Below are positions 1 to 6,761 of a stretch of 17,070 nt of DNA, piece after piece. The translations under genes were made by a program, and so were the position numbers. Numbering within the stretch: the first letter of the stretch is position 1; the number at the start of each line of letters is the position of its first letter. The notes under the pieces are model-generated. The model worked only from the letters and a program-made list of their open reading frames with translations, was not told the DNA's origin and did not search any database. The DNA is from Sphingopyxis macrogoltabida (GTDB taxonomy: Bacteria > Pseudomonadota > Alphaproteobacteria > Sphingomonadales > Sphingomonadaceae), in the NCBI GenBank assembly GCA_003241685.1, contig QFPJ01000057.1:1-17070 (forward strand), read 5' to 3'.

Positions 1-2
1 CG

Positions 3-545
3 CGCGACCTGATCACCGAGATCGCCGAGAACCGCTTTCGCGAGGATCTGTACTACCGGCTCAATGTCGTGCCGGTGCATATCCCGCCGCTGCGCGAGCG
101 CCGCGACGACATCGCCGCGCTGTCGGATCATTTCATCCGCCGCTACGCCGCGGATCGCCATGCCCCGCCGCCCGAAATCAGCGCCGACGCGATGGCGGCG
201 CTGCAGGCGCACGACTGGCCGGGCAATGTACGCGAGCTGCGCAACGTGATCGAACGCGTGCTGATTCTGGCGCCGGGCGACCGGCTGGGCCAGATCGATG
301 TCGATATGCTGCCCGCCGAACTGGTTCGCGGCGGCGCCGATATTCTGCCGAACACCGAATCGATCACGGCAATCCCGCTGAAAGAAGCGCGCGAGAATTT
401 CGAACGCGAATATCTGCGCATCCAGATCAACCGTTTTTCGGGCAATATCTCCCGTACCGCAACCTTCATAGGGATGGAACGTTCGGCACTGCACCGCAAA
501 CTGAAGCTGCTCGGCCTCACCGACAATCCCGACGGCGACAATTGA
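3..545 (+). CDS. ntrX: Nitrogen-regulation response regulator NtrX, C-terminal part (5' end outside window)
   Basis: The last 180 residues of an NtrC-family sigma-54 activator; reading is open from base 3 and no start is visible. It begins in the AAA+ domain after the GAFTGA loop (not in the window), with the family signatures ENRFREDLYYRLNVVPV and PPLRERRDDI, then WPGNVRELRN (sensor 2, about residues 72-81 of the fragment). A Fis-type helix-turn-helix closes the protein (FSGNISRTATFIGMERSALHRK region, about residues 142-164). In alphaproteobacteria NtrX is the cytoplasmic partner of the histidine kinase NtrY and acts in nitrogen and redox/envelope control. NtrX rather than NtrC is preferred because of the FIGMERSALHRKLK helix and because hfq and hflX follow, a common alphaproteobacterial order. 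The stop is TGA at 543-545. Confidence 0.9.
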   Translation, partial: RDLITEIAENRFREDLYYRLNVVPVHIPPLRERRDDIAALSDHFIRRYAADRHAPPPEISADAMAALQAHDWPGNVRELRNVIERVLILAPGDRLGQIDVDMLPAELVRGGADILPNTESITAIPLKEARENFEREYLRIQINRFSGNISRTATFIGMERSALHRKLKLLGLTDNPDGDN

Positions 546-578
546 GCGATAATTGAAGGCTTTGCGCTAGACGTCGGC

Positions 579-591
579 GGGGCTTTGCCCC
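579..591 (+). promoter_or_regulatory. GC-rich hairpin in the ntrX-hfq gap
   Basis: A perfect 5-bp stem, GGGGC (579-583) and GCCCC (587-591), with a three-base loop. It lies 34 bases after the ntrX stop and 81 bases before the hfq start. No T-run follows, so it is not a textbook rho-independent terminator. It could attenuate read-through or fold in the hfq leader. The role is inference; only the inverted repeat is seen. Confidence 0.3.
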
Positions 592-672
592 ATATTGCAC
601 GTGCGAAGAAGGCAAGGGGCCGGCCCAACCGGCATCGTATCGCGGCTTTGCCGCCAAGAACAGGAGGCCAAT

Positions 673-1173
673 GTGTCCGACAAGAATCAGAATCTCCAAG
701 ATCTTTTCCTCAATGCACTCCGTCGCAGCAAGACGCCCGTGACCATGTTTCTGGTGAAGGGCGTCAAGCTCCAGGGAATCATCACCTGGTTCGACAATTT
801 CTCGCTTCTGCTGCGCCGCGACGGCCAGTCGCAGCTTGTGTACAAGCATGCGATTTCGACGATCATGCCCTCGCACGACTTCAACGTCGCGTTGCTGGGC
901 GAAGGCGTTCACAATCAACCGCCGAGCAAGGGCAAAGCGTTGCAGGATGTCTTCCTGAACGCCGTGCGGCGATCGGACGAATCGGTGACGATGTTCCTCG
1001 TCAACGGCGTGATGCTGCAGGGCGACATCGTCGCGTTCGACCTGTTCTGCATGCTGCTGGAACGCGAGCGGCAGGTGCAGCTCGTTTACAAACACGCGAT
1101 TTCGACGGTTCAGCCCAATGGGCCGATCAACCTGACCGATGGTGGCGAAGACGCCGAAACGGAAGAATCCTGA
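673..1173 (+). CDS. hfq: RNA chaperone Hfq with two tandem Sm-like domains
   Basis: Hfq binds small RNAs and mRNA A-rich tracts in the cytoplasm and promotes their pairing. This 166-residue protein carries two full Hfq domains, about residues 7-66 and 89-148, joined by a linker of roughly 22 residues and followed by an acidic tail (DGGEDAETEES). Both copies keep the N-terminal LQD, the rim arginine pair (R17/R18 and R99/R100), the KGVKLQG or NGVMLQG Sm1 strand and the Sm2 motif YKHAIST (from residues 57 and 139). By my hand alignment about 40 of 60 positions are identical. A usual Hfq has 70-100 residues with one domain and forms a hexamer, so this chain might assemble as a trimer of tandems. 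The start is GTG 673, five bases after the strong AGGAGG at 662-667. The nearby ATG at 671 is out of frame. hflX follows directly. Confidence 0.93.
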   Translation: MSDKNQNLQDLFLNALRRSKTPVTMFLVKGVKLQGIITWFDNFSLLLRRDGQSQLVYKHAISTIMPSHDFNVALLGEGVHNQPPSKGKALQDVFLNAVRRSDESVTMFLVNGVMLQGDIVAFDLFCMLLERERQVQLVYKHAISTVQPNGPINLTDGGEDAETEES

Positions 1174-1202
1174 CAATATCCATCGCCGACGATGAAAATG
1201 AG

Positions 1203-2540
1203 GTGACGCGCGGTGCCGCGGCGCTGCTGATCGTGCCCGAATGGCATGGCCAGCGCCTGTCGCGCGACCTGGACGCGCGCGCCGAAGAGGCGAAAGGCCT
1301 GGCCATCGCGATCGGTCTGAACGTCGTCGCGGTGCATCCCCTGCGCCTGCGTCAAACGCGGGCCGCGACCCTGATCGGCGTCGGGCAGATCGAGGCGATC
1401 CAGCCCGACGTCGCCGCACGCGACGTGCAACTGGTCATCGTCGATGCGGCGCTGTCGGCGATTCAGCAGCGCAACCTGGAAACGGCGCTCGGCGCGAAAG
1501 TGATCGACCGGACCGGCCTGATCCTGGAAATCTTCGGCGAGCGTGCCGCCACGGCCGAGGGGCGGTTGCAGGTCGAACTGGCGCACCTCGACTATCAGGC
1601 GGGCCGTCTGGTGCGCAGTTGGACCCACCTGGAACGCCAGCGCGGCGGTTTCGGCTTTCTCGGCGGCCCCGGCGAAACGCAGATCGAGGCCGACCGCCGG
1701 ATGATCCGCGACCGTATGGCGCGCATCCGGCGCCAGTTGGAAGACGCGCGGCGCACGCGCCAGCTTCAGCGCGCCAAGCGTCAGCGGGCACCGTGGCCCG
1801 TGGTCGCGCTGGTCGGCTATACTAACGCCGGAAAATCGACCTTTTTCAACCGCCTGACGGGAAGTGACGTCATGGCGGAAGACATGTTGTTTGCAACGCT
1901 CGATCCGACGATGCGCGAAATTCGCCTGCCCGGAATCGACAAGGCGATCCTGTCCGACACCGTCGGATTTGTGTCGGACCTGCCCACCGAACTGGTTGCC
2001 GCGTTCCGCGCCACGCTGGAAGAGGTGACGACGGCGGACCTGATCGTCCATGTGCGCGATATCGCCCATCCCGATAGCGAGGCGCAGTATGACGATGTTC
2101 GCGCCATCCTCGATTCGCTGGGCGTCAACGGCCCCCGCGACGGCGACGGCGATGCGGGGGAGGGGGGCGATGACGTCGCCGCAATTCCGCAGATCGAGAT
2201 ATGGAACAAGATCGATACGGCCGATGCCGAACAGCGCGCCGCGATCGAGGCGCTGGCGGCGCGGCGATCGGACGTCGCCGTCATATCGGCGGTCACCGGA
2301 GAAGGCGTCGAGGCGGCGCGCGCGCTCATGGCGGCGGAACTGACCGCACGGCATCAGGTGGCGCGCATCTTCCTGCGCTTCGATCAGGGTGAGGCCATGG
2401 CATGGCTGCACGCGCGCGGCGAGGTGCTGCGCGACGAAGCCGAAGCTGATGGGCATGTGCTGACGGTCCGGCTCGACCCGGCCGATCGCGCCCGGTTCGA
2501 TCGGCTGTGGCCCGGCGCGCCGGGACCGGAACAGGCTTAA
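1203..2540 (+). CDS. hflX: GTPase HflX, ribosome-associated
   Basis: HflX is an Obg-HflX-class GTPase that binds the 50S subunit and splits stalled or heat-damaged 70S ribosomes. From GTG 1203 the protein has 445 residues (E. coli HflX has about 426). It shows the N-terminal HflX domain (VTRGAAALL onward), the glycine-rich linker RGGFGFLGGPGETQIE, then the G domain: G1 GYTNAGKST (residues 205-213), G3 DTVGF, and G4 NKID (335-338). Between G3 and G4 is a low-complexity insert rich in Gly and Asp (about bases 2125-2185). The start is uncertain. GTG 1203 is the first ordinary start codon in frame, but residues upstream (DDENE) also look family-like, and a CTG at 1170 overlaps the hfq stop as CTGA with GGAAG at 1161-1165. 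The stop TAA 2538-2540 overlaps that of mazG on the other strand. Confidence 0.93.
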   Translation: MTRGAAALLIVPEWHGQRLSRDLDARAEEAKGLAIAIGLNVVAVHPLRLRQTRAATLIGVGQIEAIQPDVAARDVQLVIVDAALSAIQQRNLETALGAKVIDRTGLILEIFGERAATAEGRLQVELAHLDYQAGRLVRSWTHLERQRGGFGFLGGPGETQIEADRRMIRDRMARIRRQLEDARRTRQLQRAKRQRAPWPVVALVGYTNAGKSTFFNRLTGSDVMAEDMLFATLDPTMREIRLPGIDKAILSDTVGFVSDLPTELVAAFRATLEEVTTADLIVHVRDIAHPDSEAQYDDVRAILDSLGVNGPRDGDGDAGEGGDDVAAIPQIEIWNKIDTADAEQRAAIEALAARRSDVAVISAVTGEGVEAARALMAAELTARHQVARIFLRFDQGEAMAWLHARGEVLRDEAEADGHVLTVRLDPADRARFDRLWPGAPGPEQA

Positions 2541-3319
2541 CCGCGCTCCGCCGCCTTGACGGCCTGCCAATGCGATTCCTGTGCTTCGAGCGACAAGCCG
2601 TCGAGACTGCCGCCCGCGCGCTCCTCCATCGCGGCGAAGCGCCGGGCGAATTTCATATTCGCATCGCGCAGCGCGCCCTCGGCGTCGATGCCCAGTTTTC
2701 GCGCATAATTGACGACGGCGAAGATCAGGTCGCCGACCTCTTCGTGCCGGGCCGCGTCGCCATCGGCCGCCGCCACTTCGGCGAGCTCTTCGGCGATCTT
2801 GTCGCGCGGTCCCTCGGCATCGGGCCAGTCGAAACCGACGCGCGCCGCGCGCCCCTGAAGCTTTTGCGCGCGAAGCAGGGCGGGCAGCGACAGCGCGACC
2901 CCGGCGAGCGCGCCTTTCGGGCCCGCCACGGCGCGCTCGGCCGCCTTGATGCTTTCCCATTGTTCGCGGACATCGGACGTCATGGCGTCACCGAATATAT
3001 GCGGATGCCGCCGCTCCATCTTGGCGGAGATGGCATTGGCGACATCGTCGAAACCGAACAGGCCCTTGTCGGCCGCGATCTGGGCTTGAAAGACGACCTG
3101 CAAAAGCAGATCGCCCAGCTCGTCACAGATCGCCGCCGGATCGCCCGACGCAATGGCGTCGGCCACCTCATAGGCTTCTTCGATCGTATAGGGCGCGATG
3201 GTGCCGAAATCCTGCGCCAGATCCCATTCGCATCCGCCGTCGGGGTCACGCAACCGCCGCATGACGGCGAGCAGGCGGTCGATGGGGGCGGGGCCGGATC
3301 GGGCGTCGGTTGGCGGCAT
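2537..3319 (-). CDS. mazG: Nucleoside triphosphate pyrophosphohydrolase MazG
   Basis: MazG hydrolyses (d)NTPs to NMP and pyrophosphate, cleaning damaged nucleotides and, in E. coli, lowering ppGpp during starvation. The protein has 260 residues, close to the 263 of E. coli MazG, and shows the tandem all-alpha MazG fold. Repeat one opens with LRDPDGGCEWDLAQDFGTI and carries the metal ligands E47-E48-x-x-E51 and E67-x-x-D70 (EEAYE, ELGD). Repeat two has EELAE (177-181), EEVGD (193-197) and the C-terminal KLGIDAEGALRDANMKFARRF. The start is ATG at 3319-3317, where MPPTDA leads into IDRLLAVMRRLRDP. Longer in-frame starts up to 3634 would run through DNA of a different character. It converges on hflX, with shared stop bases TTAA at 2537-2540, and is transcribed away from the orphan cassette at 3369-4252. 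Confidence 0.93.
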   Translation of the reverse strand: MPPTDARSGPAPIDRLLAVMRRLRDPDGGCEWDLAQDFGTIAPYTIEEAYEVADAIASGDPAAICDELGDLLLQVVFQAQIAADKGLFGFDDVANAISAKMERRHPHIFGDAMTSDVREQWESIKAAERAVAGPKGALAGVALSLPALLRAQKLQGRAARVGFDWPDAEGPRDKIAEELAEVAAADGDAARHEEVGDLIFAVVNYARKLGIDAEGALRDANMKFARRFAAMEERAGGSLDGLSLEAQESHWQAVKAAERG

Positions 3320-3368
3320 GAAGGACAGACCAGTTTCTGAAAGCAGGGGGCTCGCGGGTCCATCCGGC

Positions 3369-3647
3369 ATGAAGCCGGGCCCGTTCGACGTCAATGCTTG
3401 GCAGAAGCGAGCGGCGAGACTGGAGAAGGCAGATTTGCCGACACCATCGCCGCTCGTGCAGTGGTTTGGGTCGTTTGACGCTTGGGTTGAGCGCGAAGTG
3501 CTGCCCGGTCTGGAGAATGGAACGCTGGCTCCTGACGACATCGTGGCGGTCGTCGCTGTCCTGCGGCGCTGGGAAGCGGATGGCACATGGGCACACTCGC
3601 AAGGCACATTTACAGGTGAGGATCGCGCAAGCATATTGGAGCGATGA
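3369..3647 (+). CDS. Hypothetical protein (92 aa), first gene of an orphan pair
   Basis: I do not recognise this protein. From ATG 3369 it has 92 residues: MKPGPFDVNAWQKRAARLEK, then TPSPLVQWFGSFDAWVEREVLPGLENG, an aliphatic helix (DDIVAVVAVLRRWEADG) and a polar end. It looks soluble and helical, with no signal peptide, membrane segment or cysteines. An in-frame ATG at 3318 would add 17 residues but lies on the mazG start codon, and the added stretch looks like non-coding leader. Neither start has a convincing ribosome-binding site. Its TGA (3645-3647) overlaps the ATG of the next gene as ATGA, so the two are probably translated together. Codon use in the conserved part looks coding. Function is unknown. 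Confidence 0.55.
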   Translation: MKPGPFDVNAWQKRAARLEKADLPTPSPLVQWFGSFDAWVEREVLPGLENGTLAPDDIVAVVAVLRRWEADGTWAHSQGTFTGEDRASILER

Positions 3648-4252
3648 GCAACCTAATCCTGCTTCCATTCGGAGTATTTTTTACCTGCTGCATTTTGCAG
3701 CTTTGGTTTTTGAAGAAGGTTCGGGTCGCTTTGATCGACGGGCATACTGAAATCTTCATTTCCCTGGAGAAGTCGTCAATCTTTCCCATGCAAGGTCTTT
3801 GGAAATTCGTTCTAGGCAGCAGTTACAAGCAACTCGGTGACGAAAATCTCAATCGACACGTCCGCAATCTCAAACGGCTCACATTTGTTGGGATAGCGGC
3901 GTGGCTTGCCTTCGCAGTCTCTATTTTCACAATGCCGATGGAAGCGCCGAGATTACCGCTTGCGTCGGCCGATGGCTCTTATGCCAGCGACTGTTGCGGA
4001 AAGCTTACACTTCAAAATGGACGTATGTCCGTAAACGGACAAACGATAAGCTACGTCGTCGAGAGCGACAACCAAGGCGCATATGTGCTTCCACCGTTTT
4101 ACGTGGGCGCTTCATCAAAGGGATTTGTGATAGCGCGAGAGCGATATCCTCTGAAACTGCGGATCAACGATGAGAACCGGGCCACGGAAATCGAACTGAT
4201 GGATAGTCGTGACGGTAGCGTATTCTCGTTTCAGCGCCTCGACACCGATTAG
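3644..4252 (+). CDS. Hypothetical membrane protein (202 aa), AT-richer than neighbours
   Basis: No family recognised. The 202 residues contain two hydrophobic segments, about residues 4-22 (ILLPFGVFFTCCILQLWFL) and 80-97 (TFVGIAAWLAFAVSIF). They enclose a basic loop of about 57 residues that includes RHVRNLKR. A C-terminal domain of about 105 residues follows, probably extracytoplasmic or at the membrane face, opening with SDCCGKLTLQNGRMSVNG and rich in beta-type sequence. The gene overlaps its upstream partner by four bases. Codon choice is clearly different from the housekeeping genes: A/T-ending codons such as att, ttt, aat and aaa are frequent, which points to horizontal origin. It ends 38 bases before a tRNA-Ser. 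Existence of the gene is likely; its role is unknown. Confidence 0.6.
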   Translation: MSNLILLPFGVFFTCCILQLWFLKKVRVALIDGHTEIFISLEKSSIFPMQGLWKFVLGSSYKQLGDENLNRHVRNLKRLTFVGIAAWLAFAVSIFTMPMEAPRLPLASADGSYASDCCGKLTLQNGRMSVNGQTISYVVESDNQGAYVLPPFYVGASSKGFVIARERYPLKLRINDENRATEIELMDSRDGSVFSFQRLDTD

Positions 4253-4290
4253 CTCGCCGCCACTCGATTGTTCACACTCGAAGAAACGGT

Positions 4291-4380
4291 TGGCGGAAGA
4301 GGTGGGATTCGAACCCACGGAACGGTTGCCCGCTCGCCGGTTTTCAAGACCGGTTCCTTAAACCACTCGGACACTCTTCC
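4291..4380 (-). tRNA. tRNA-Ser (anticodon TGA)
   Basis: On the minus strand a complete class II tRNA runs from 4380 to 4291. The acceptor stem GGAAGAG pairs with CTCTTCC, the D-arm contains CCGAGTGGTTTAAGG, and the anticodon stem-loop is CCGGT-CTTGAAA-ACCGG with anticodon TGA at 4346-4344. A long serine-type variable arm, the T-arm GTGGGTTCGAATCCCAC, a discriminator G and an encoded CCA (4293-4291) complete it. It lies between the orphan membrane-protein gene and a second, incomplete tRNA-Ser copy, and appears intact and functional. Confidence 0.96.
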
Positions 4381-4499
4381 ATGCCGTTTCGGGGCTGGCA
4401 GCTTACGACCGGCTTAGGGGTGATTACACCCGGCGAGTCGGACCAACACTAACCCCTTGTAGCCACACTCCTAATCCCGCACACAAGTCGCAATCCCCA
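4381..4499. other. Non-coding gap between the two tRNA-Ser copies
   Basis: No gene is seen here. The only structure I find is a small inverted repeat, GGGTG (4418-4422) and CACCC (4427-4431), with an ATTA loop. On the minus strand this is both the leader of the intact tRNA-Ser and the DNA that follows the truncated one. It contains no T-arm (GGTTCGAATCC type) and no strand able to close the acceptor stem of the truncated copy. It is a likely place for a past recombination junction. Confidence 0.4.
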
Positions 4500-4543
4500 G
4501 CAGCTTTCAAGACCGCTGCCTTAAACCACTCGGCCACCTGTCC
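4500..4543 (-). pseudogene. Truncated tRNA-Ser (5' half, TGA anticodon)
   Basis: On the minus strand from 4543 the sequence begins like a tRNA-Ser: acceptor strand GGACAGG, then TGGCCGAGTGGTTTAAGG (D-arm) and an anticodon arm with loop CTTGAAA (anticodon TGA at 4509-4507). The 5' stem GCGGT faces GCTGC (4504-4500), which pairs only with two G-U wobbles where ACCGC would be expected. Beyond this point there is no serine variable arm, T-arm or CCTGTCC to close the acceptor stem, so the gene is broken in or just after the anticodon arm. Blocks of 15 and 11 bases are identical to the intact tRNA-Ser nearby. A remnant of the original gene disrupted by integration or deletion is the simplest reading. 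Confidence 0.7.
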
Positions 4544-4687
4544 GGAGCCGCCGCCATAGCGTGCGCGGCGCATGCGGCAAGCGAAACATGCCGGTGCCGT
4601 CTGCCGCGCGAAAGAATCGCTTCGTCCCGCCGTCGGCTAGCCAAGTGGCTCGCATCTGTGCGAAAACCGGGTTAGAGGGTGGGACAT

Positions 4688-5749
4688 ATGAACATTTCGA
4701 CTTCCAATATCGGCCGTTTCCTCCAGATGGTTGCGGCTGTCCTGTCCGCATGGATGATCACCGCGTCAACACCGCTTCAGGCGCAGAGCGGCGATCCGGG
4801 GTTCGACGCCTATGTCCAGTCGCTCTGGCCGAAGGCGCAGGCGCGCGGGGTTTCGCGCACGACGTTCGACCGCGTCACCGCCGGGCTGCGCTACAATGCG
4901 CGGGTCGTCGCGCTCGACCGCGACAATCTGGGCAGCCCGCCCAATCCCAACACGCCGATCCCGGCCTTCGCGCCCTATAAGGCGAAGCATGTCGATGCCG
5001 CCCGGATCAACGGCGGCCGCCGCGTTCACGACCGGTTGCTGCCGTTGCTGTCGCGGATCGAGCAGCGGACCGGCGTTCCGACCAGCATCATGATCGCCAT
5101 TTACGGCCACGAAACCGCTTATGGCCAGGTGACCGGCAGTTTCGACCTGCCCGAAGCGTTGGCGACGCTGGCCTATGAAGGGCGGCGGCGCAGCCTGTTC
5201 GAACCCGAATTTCTGGCGACGCTGGTCATGGTCGAACAGGGCGTGCCGCGACAGGTCCTGAAGGGAAGCTGGGCCGGCGCCTTCGGTTATCCGCAGTTCC
5301 TGCCCTCCGTCTACCTTCAGGTCGCCGAAGACGGCGACGGCGACGGGGTCGCGCGAATCTGGTCGAGCGAGGCCGATGCGATCGAATCGATCGGCGCCTA
5401 TCTTCGCCGTGCGGGCTGGCGCGCGGGGCAGCCGTGGGGCGTCGCGGTCAGCGTGCCCGCGGGGTTCAATCGCACCGCGGTTGCCAGCAAGCTGTCGCCC
5501 ACCCGATGCCCCCGCGTCTTTCAGCGCCACAGCCGCTGGCGGTCGATGGCCGAATGGCGCGCCGACGGGATCGCGCCGGTCGGTGGACGCTGGCCCGACG
5601 GCAATATCCAGGCGGCGCTGCTCGAACCCGATGGCCCCGGCCGGACCGCCTATTTGCTGACGGGCAATTATCGTGCGATACTCGACTATAATTGTTCCAA
5701 CTTTTACGCGTTGTCTGTGGGGTTGCTGGCGGATGAAATCGATCGTTAG
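4688..5749 (+). CDS. Lytic murein transglycosylase, MltB/SLT 3 family
   Basis: It cleaves the MurNAc-GlcNAc bond of peptidoglycan to give 1,6-anhydro ends, in the periplasm. The 353 residues start with a Sec signal (MNISTSNIGRFLQMVAAVLSAWMITASTPLQA, likely cut near residue 32). The catalytic glutamate is E142 in IAIYGHETAYG. Other MltB-family blocks are GSWAGAFGYPQFLPS (193-207), DGDGDGVARIWSSEADAIESIGAYL and the C-terminal YNCSNFYALSVGLLAD. No peptidoglycan-binding domain follows and no lipobox is present, so the protein is probably soluble. The start is ATG 4688, eight bases after AGAGGG. A GTG at 4679 is in frame but lacks such a site. Its end overlaps rlpA by 17 bases, and the neighbours are also cell-wall enzymes. 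Confidence 0.92.
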   Translation: MNISTSNIGRFLQMVAAVLSAWMITASTPLQAQSGDPGFDAYVQSLWPKAQARGVSRTTFDRVTAGLRYNARVVALDRDNLGSPPNPNTPIPAFAPYKAKHVDAARINGGRRVHDRLLPLLSRIEQRTGVPTSIMIAIYGHETAYGQVTGSFDLPEALATLAYEGRRRSLFEPEFLATLVMVEQGVPRQVLKGSWAGAFGYPQFLPSVYLQVAEDGDGDGVARIWSSEADAIESIGAYLRRAGWRAGQPWGVAVSVPAGFNRTAVASKLSPTRCPRVFQRHSRWRSMAEWRADGIAPVGGRWPDGNIQAALLEPDGPGRTAYLLTGNYRAILDYNCSNFYALSVGLLADEIDR

Positions 5750-6761
5750 GGGTGGGGTGAGCGGCGGCCTGTTGGCCGGTGCGATGTTGACGCTTTCGGC
5801 GTGCGGCAGTGTCGATGGCAAGCGGGATAGCGGGCCGGCCGTCGGCCCATCGCCCGTCGCCGCCGACGACGCCGTCGGCGACCGCCCGGTCAAGCTGGGT
5901 GCGCCGTTCACGATCGGCGGGACGACTTATACCCCCGCCGACATTCCCGATTATGACGATGTCGGTTACGCCAGCTGGTATGGCGACGAACTCGCCGGGC
6001 GTCCGACGGCCAATGGCGAGGATTTCGATCCCGCCGGCATATCCGCCGCGCACAAGACGTTGCCGCTGCCAAGCTATGTCGAGATCACGGCGCTCGATAC
6101 CGGACGCACGATATTGGTCCGCGTCAATGATCGCGGACCGATGGTGAACGATCGCCTGATCGACCTGTCGCGCGGCGCCGCCGAGCAGCTTGGGATCACC
6201 GGCGGCGTCGCCGCGGTGCGGGTGCGCCGGACCAATCCGCCGCAGGCCGAACGGGCGCAGTTGCGCGCGGGCAAGGCGATTCCGGAACGCATCGCGACCC
6301 CGGATTCGCTGCTCGCGATCCTGCGGAGGAAGATGAAGGACGTGCCGGTGCCCGCCAATGCGCCGGCCGCCGCGGCGACCGCGGCGCCGGCGGCCAAGCC
6401 CGCGGCTTCGGCTCCCCAGCCGGCAGCGCCGGTCGCCTCCGCGGGGCAAAAGCCCGGCGATGATCGGTTCATCGTCGAAGGACCGGGCACGAAGCCCGCC
6501 GCCAGACCGGTCACGACACCCGCTCCCCCGGCGCAGGCCGCCCCATCGGCGGGCGGCGGCTACACCGTCCAGGTGGCGGCGTTCAGCAGCAAGGCGCGCG
6601 CCGATACGACCGCCAGGCTGGTCGGCGGCACCGTCAGCAAGGCCGGCAATGTGTGGCGTGTGCGCATCGGCCCGCTGGCCAGCGACGCAGAGGCGCAGGC
6701 CGCGCTTGCCAAGGCCAAAAGCAAGGGGTTTCGCGACGCCGTGGTCGTGCGCGACCGGTGA
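5733..6761 (+). CDS. rlpA: Septal ring lytic transglycosylase RlpA family lipoprotein
   Basis: RlpA proteins act at the septum on stripped (peptide-free) glycan strands. The 342-residue protein has a lipobox LSAC with lipidated C24 and a double-psi beta-barrel at about 77-165 (YASWYGDELAGRPTANGE...VRVNDRGPMVNDRLIDLS). An Ala/Pro-rich linker (about 205-275) leads to a C-terminal SPOR domain (about 275-341, YTVQVAAFSSKARAD...WRVRIGPLASDAEA) that binds denuded septal peptidoglycan. E96, H107 and D133 occupy positions linked to catalysis in Pseudomonas RlpA, so activity is likely. The start ATG 5733 lies inside the 3' end of the upstream transglycosylase gene. The next gene overlaps its stop as GTGA, so the three cell-wall genes are probably one transcript. 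Confidence 0.93.
   Translation: MKSIVRGGVSGGLLAGAMLTLSACGSVDGKRDSGPAVGPSPVAADDAVGDRPVKLGAPFTIGGTTYTPADIPDYDDVGYASWYGDELAGRPTANGEDFDPAGISAAHKTLPLPSYVEITALDTGRTILVRVNDRGPMVNDRLIDLSRGAAEQLGITGGVAAVRVRRTNPPQAERAQLRAGKAIPERIATPDSLLAILRRKMKDVPVPANAPAAAATAAPAAKPAASAPQPAAPVASAGQKPGDDRFIVEGPGTKPAARPVTTPAPPAQAAPSAGGGYTVQVAAFSSKARADTTARLVGGTVSKAGNVWRVRIGPLASDAEAQAALAKAKSKGFRDAVVVRDR

Noticed and set aside
1865..1872. Repeated TGACGTCA palindromes (also at 12028-12035) as regulator boxes
   Set aside because: One lies inside hflX coding sequence and the other across the tatD stop. GACGTC is common in this GC-rich codon usage, so chance is the better explanation.
1110..2960. Long open frame of 616 codons on the minus strand opposite hflX
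   Set aside because: It is a shadow of hflX in high-GC DNA. The translation is arginine/alanine-rich without domains, while the plus strand has all G motifs of HflX.
3246..3668. Minus-strand 140-codon frame upstream of mazG as a longer MazG or separate gene
   Set aside because: It is in a different frame from mazG and overlaps the better-supported 92-residue plus-strand gene; its Arg/Pro-rich translation resembles nothing.
4766..5911. 381-codon minus-strand frame across the transglycosylase and rlpA
   Set aside because: It spans two well-supported plus-strand genes and reads as low-information Arg/Gly/Ala sequence.
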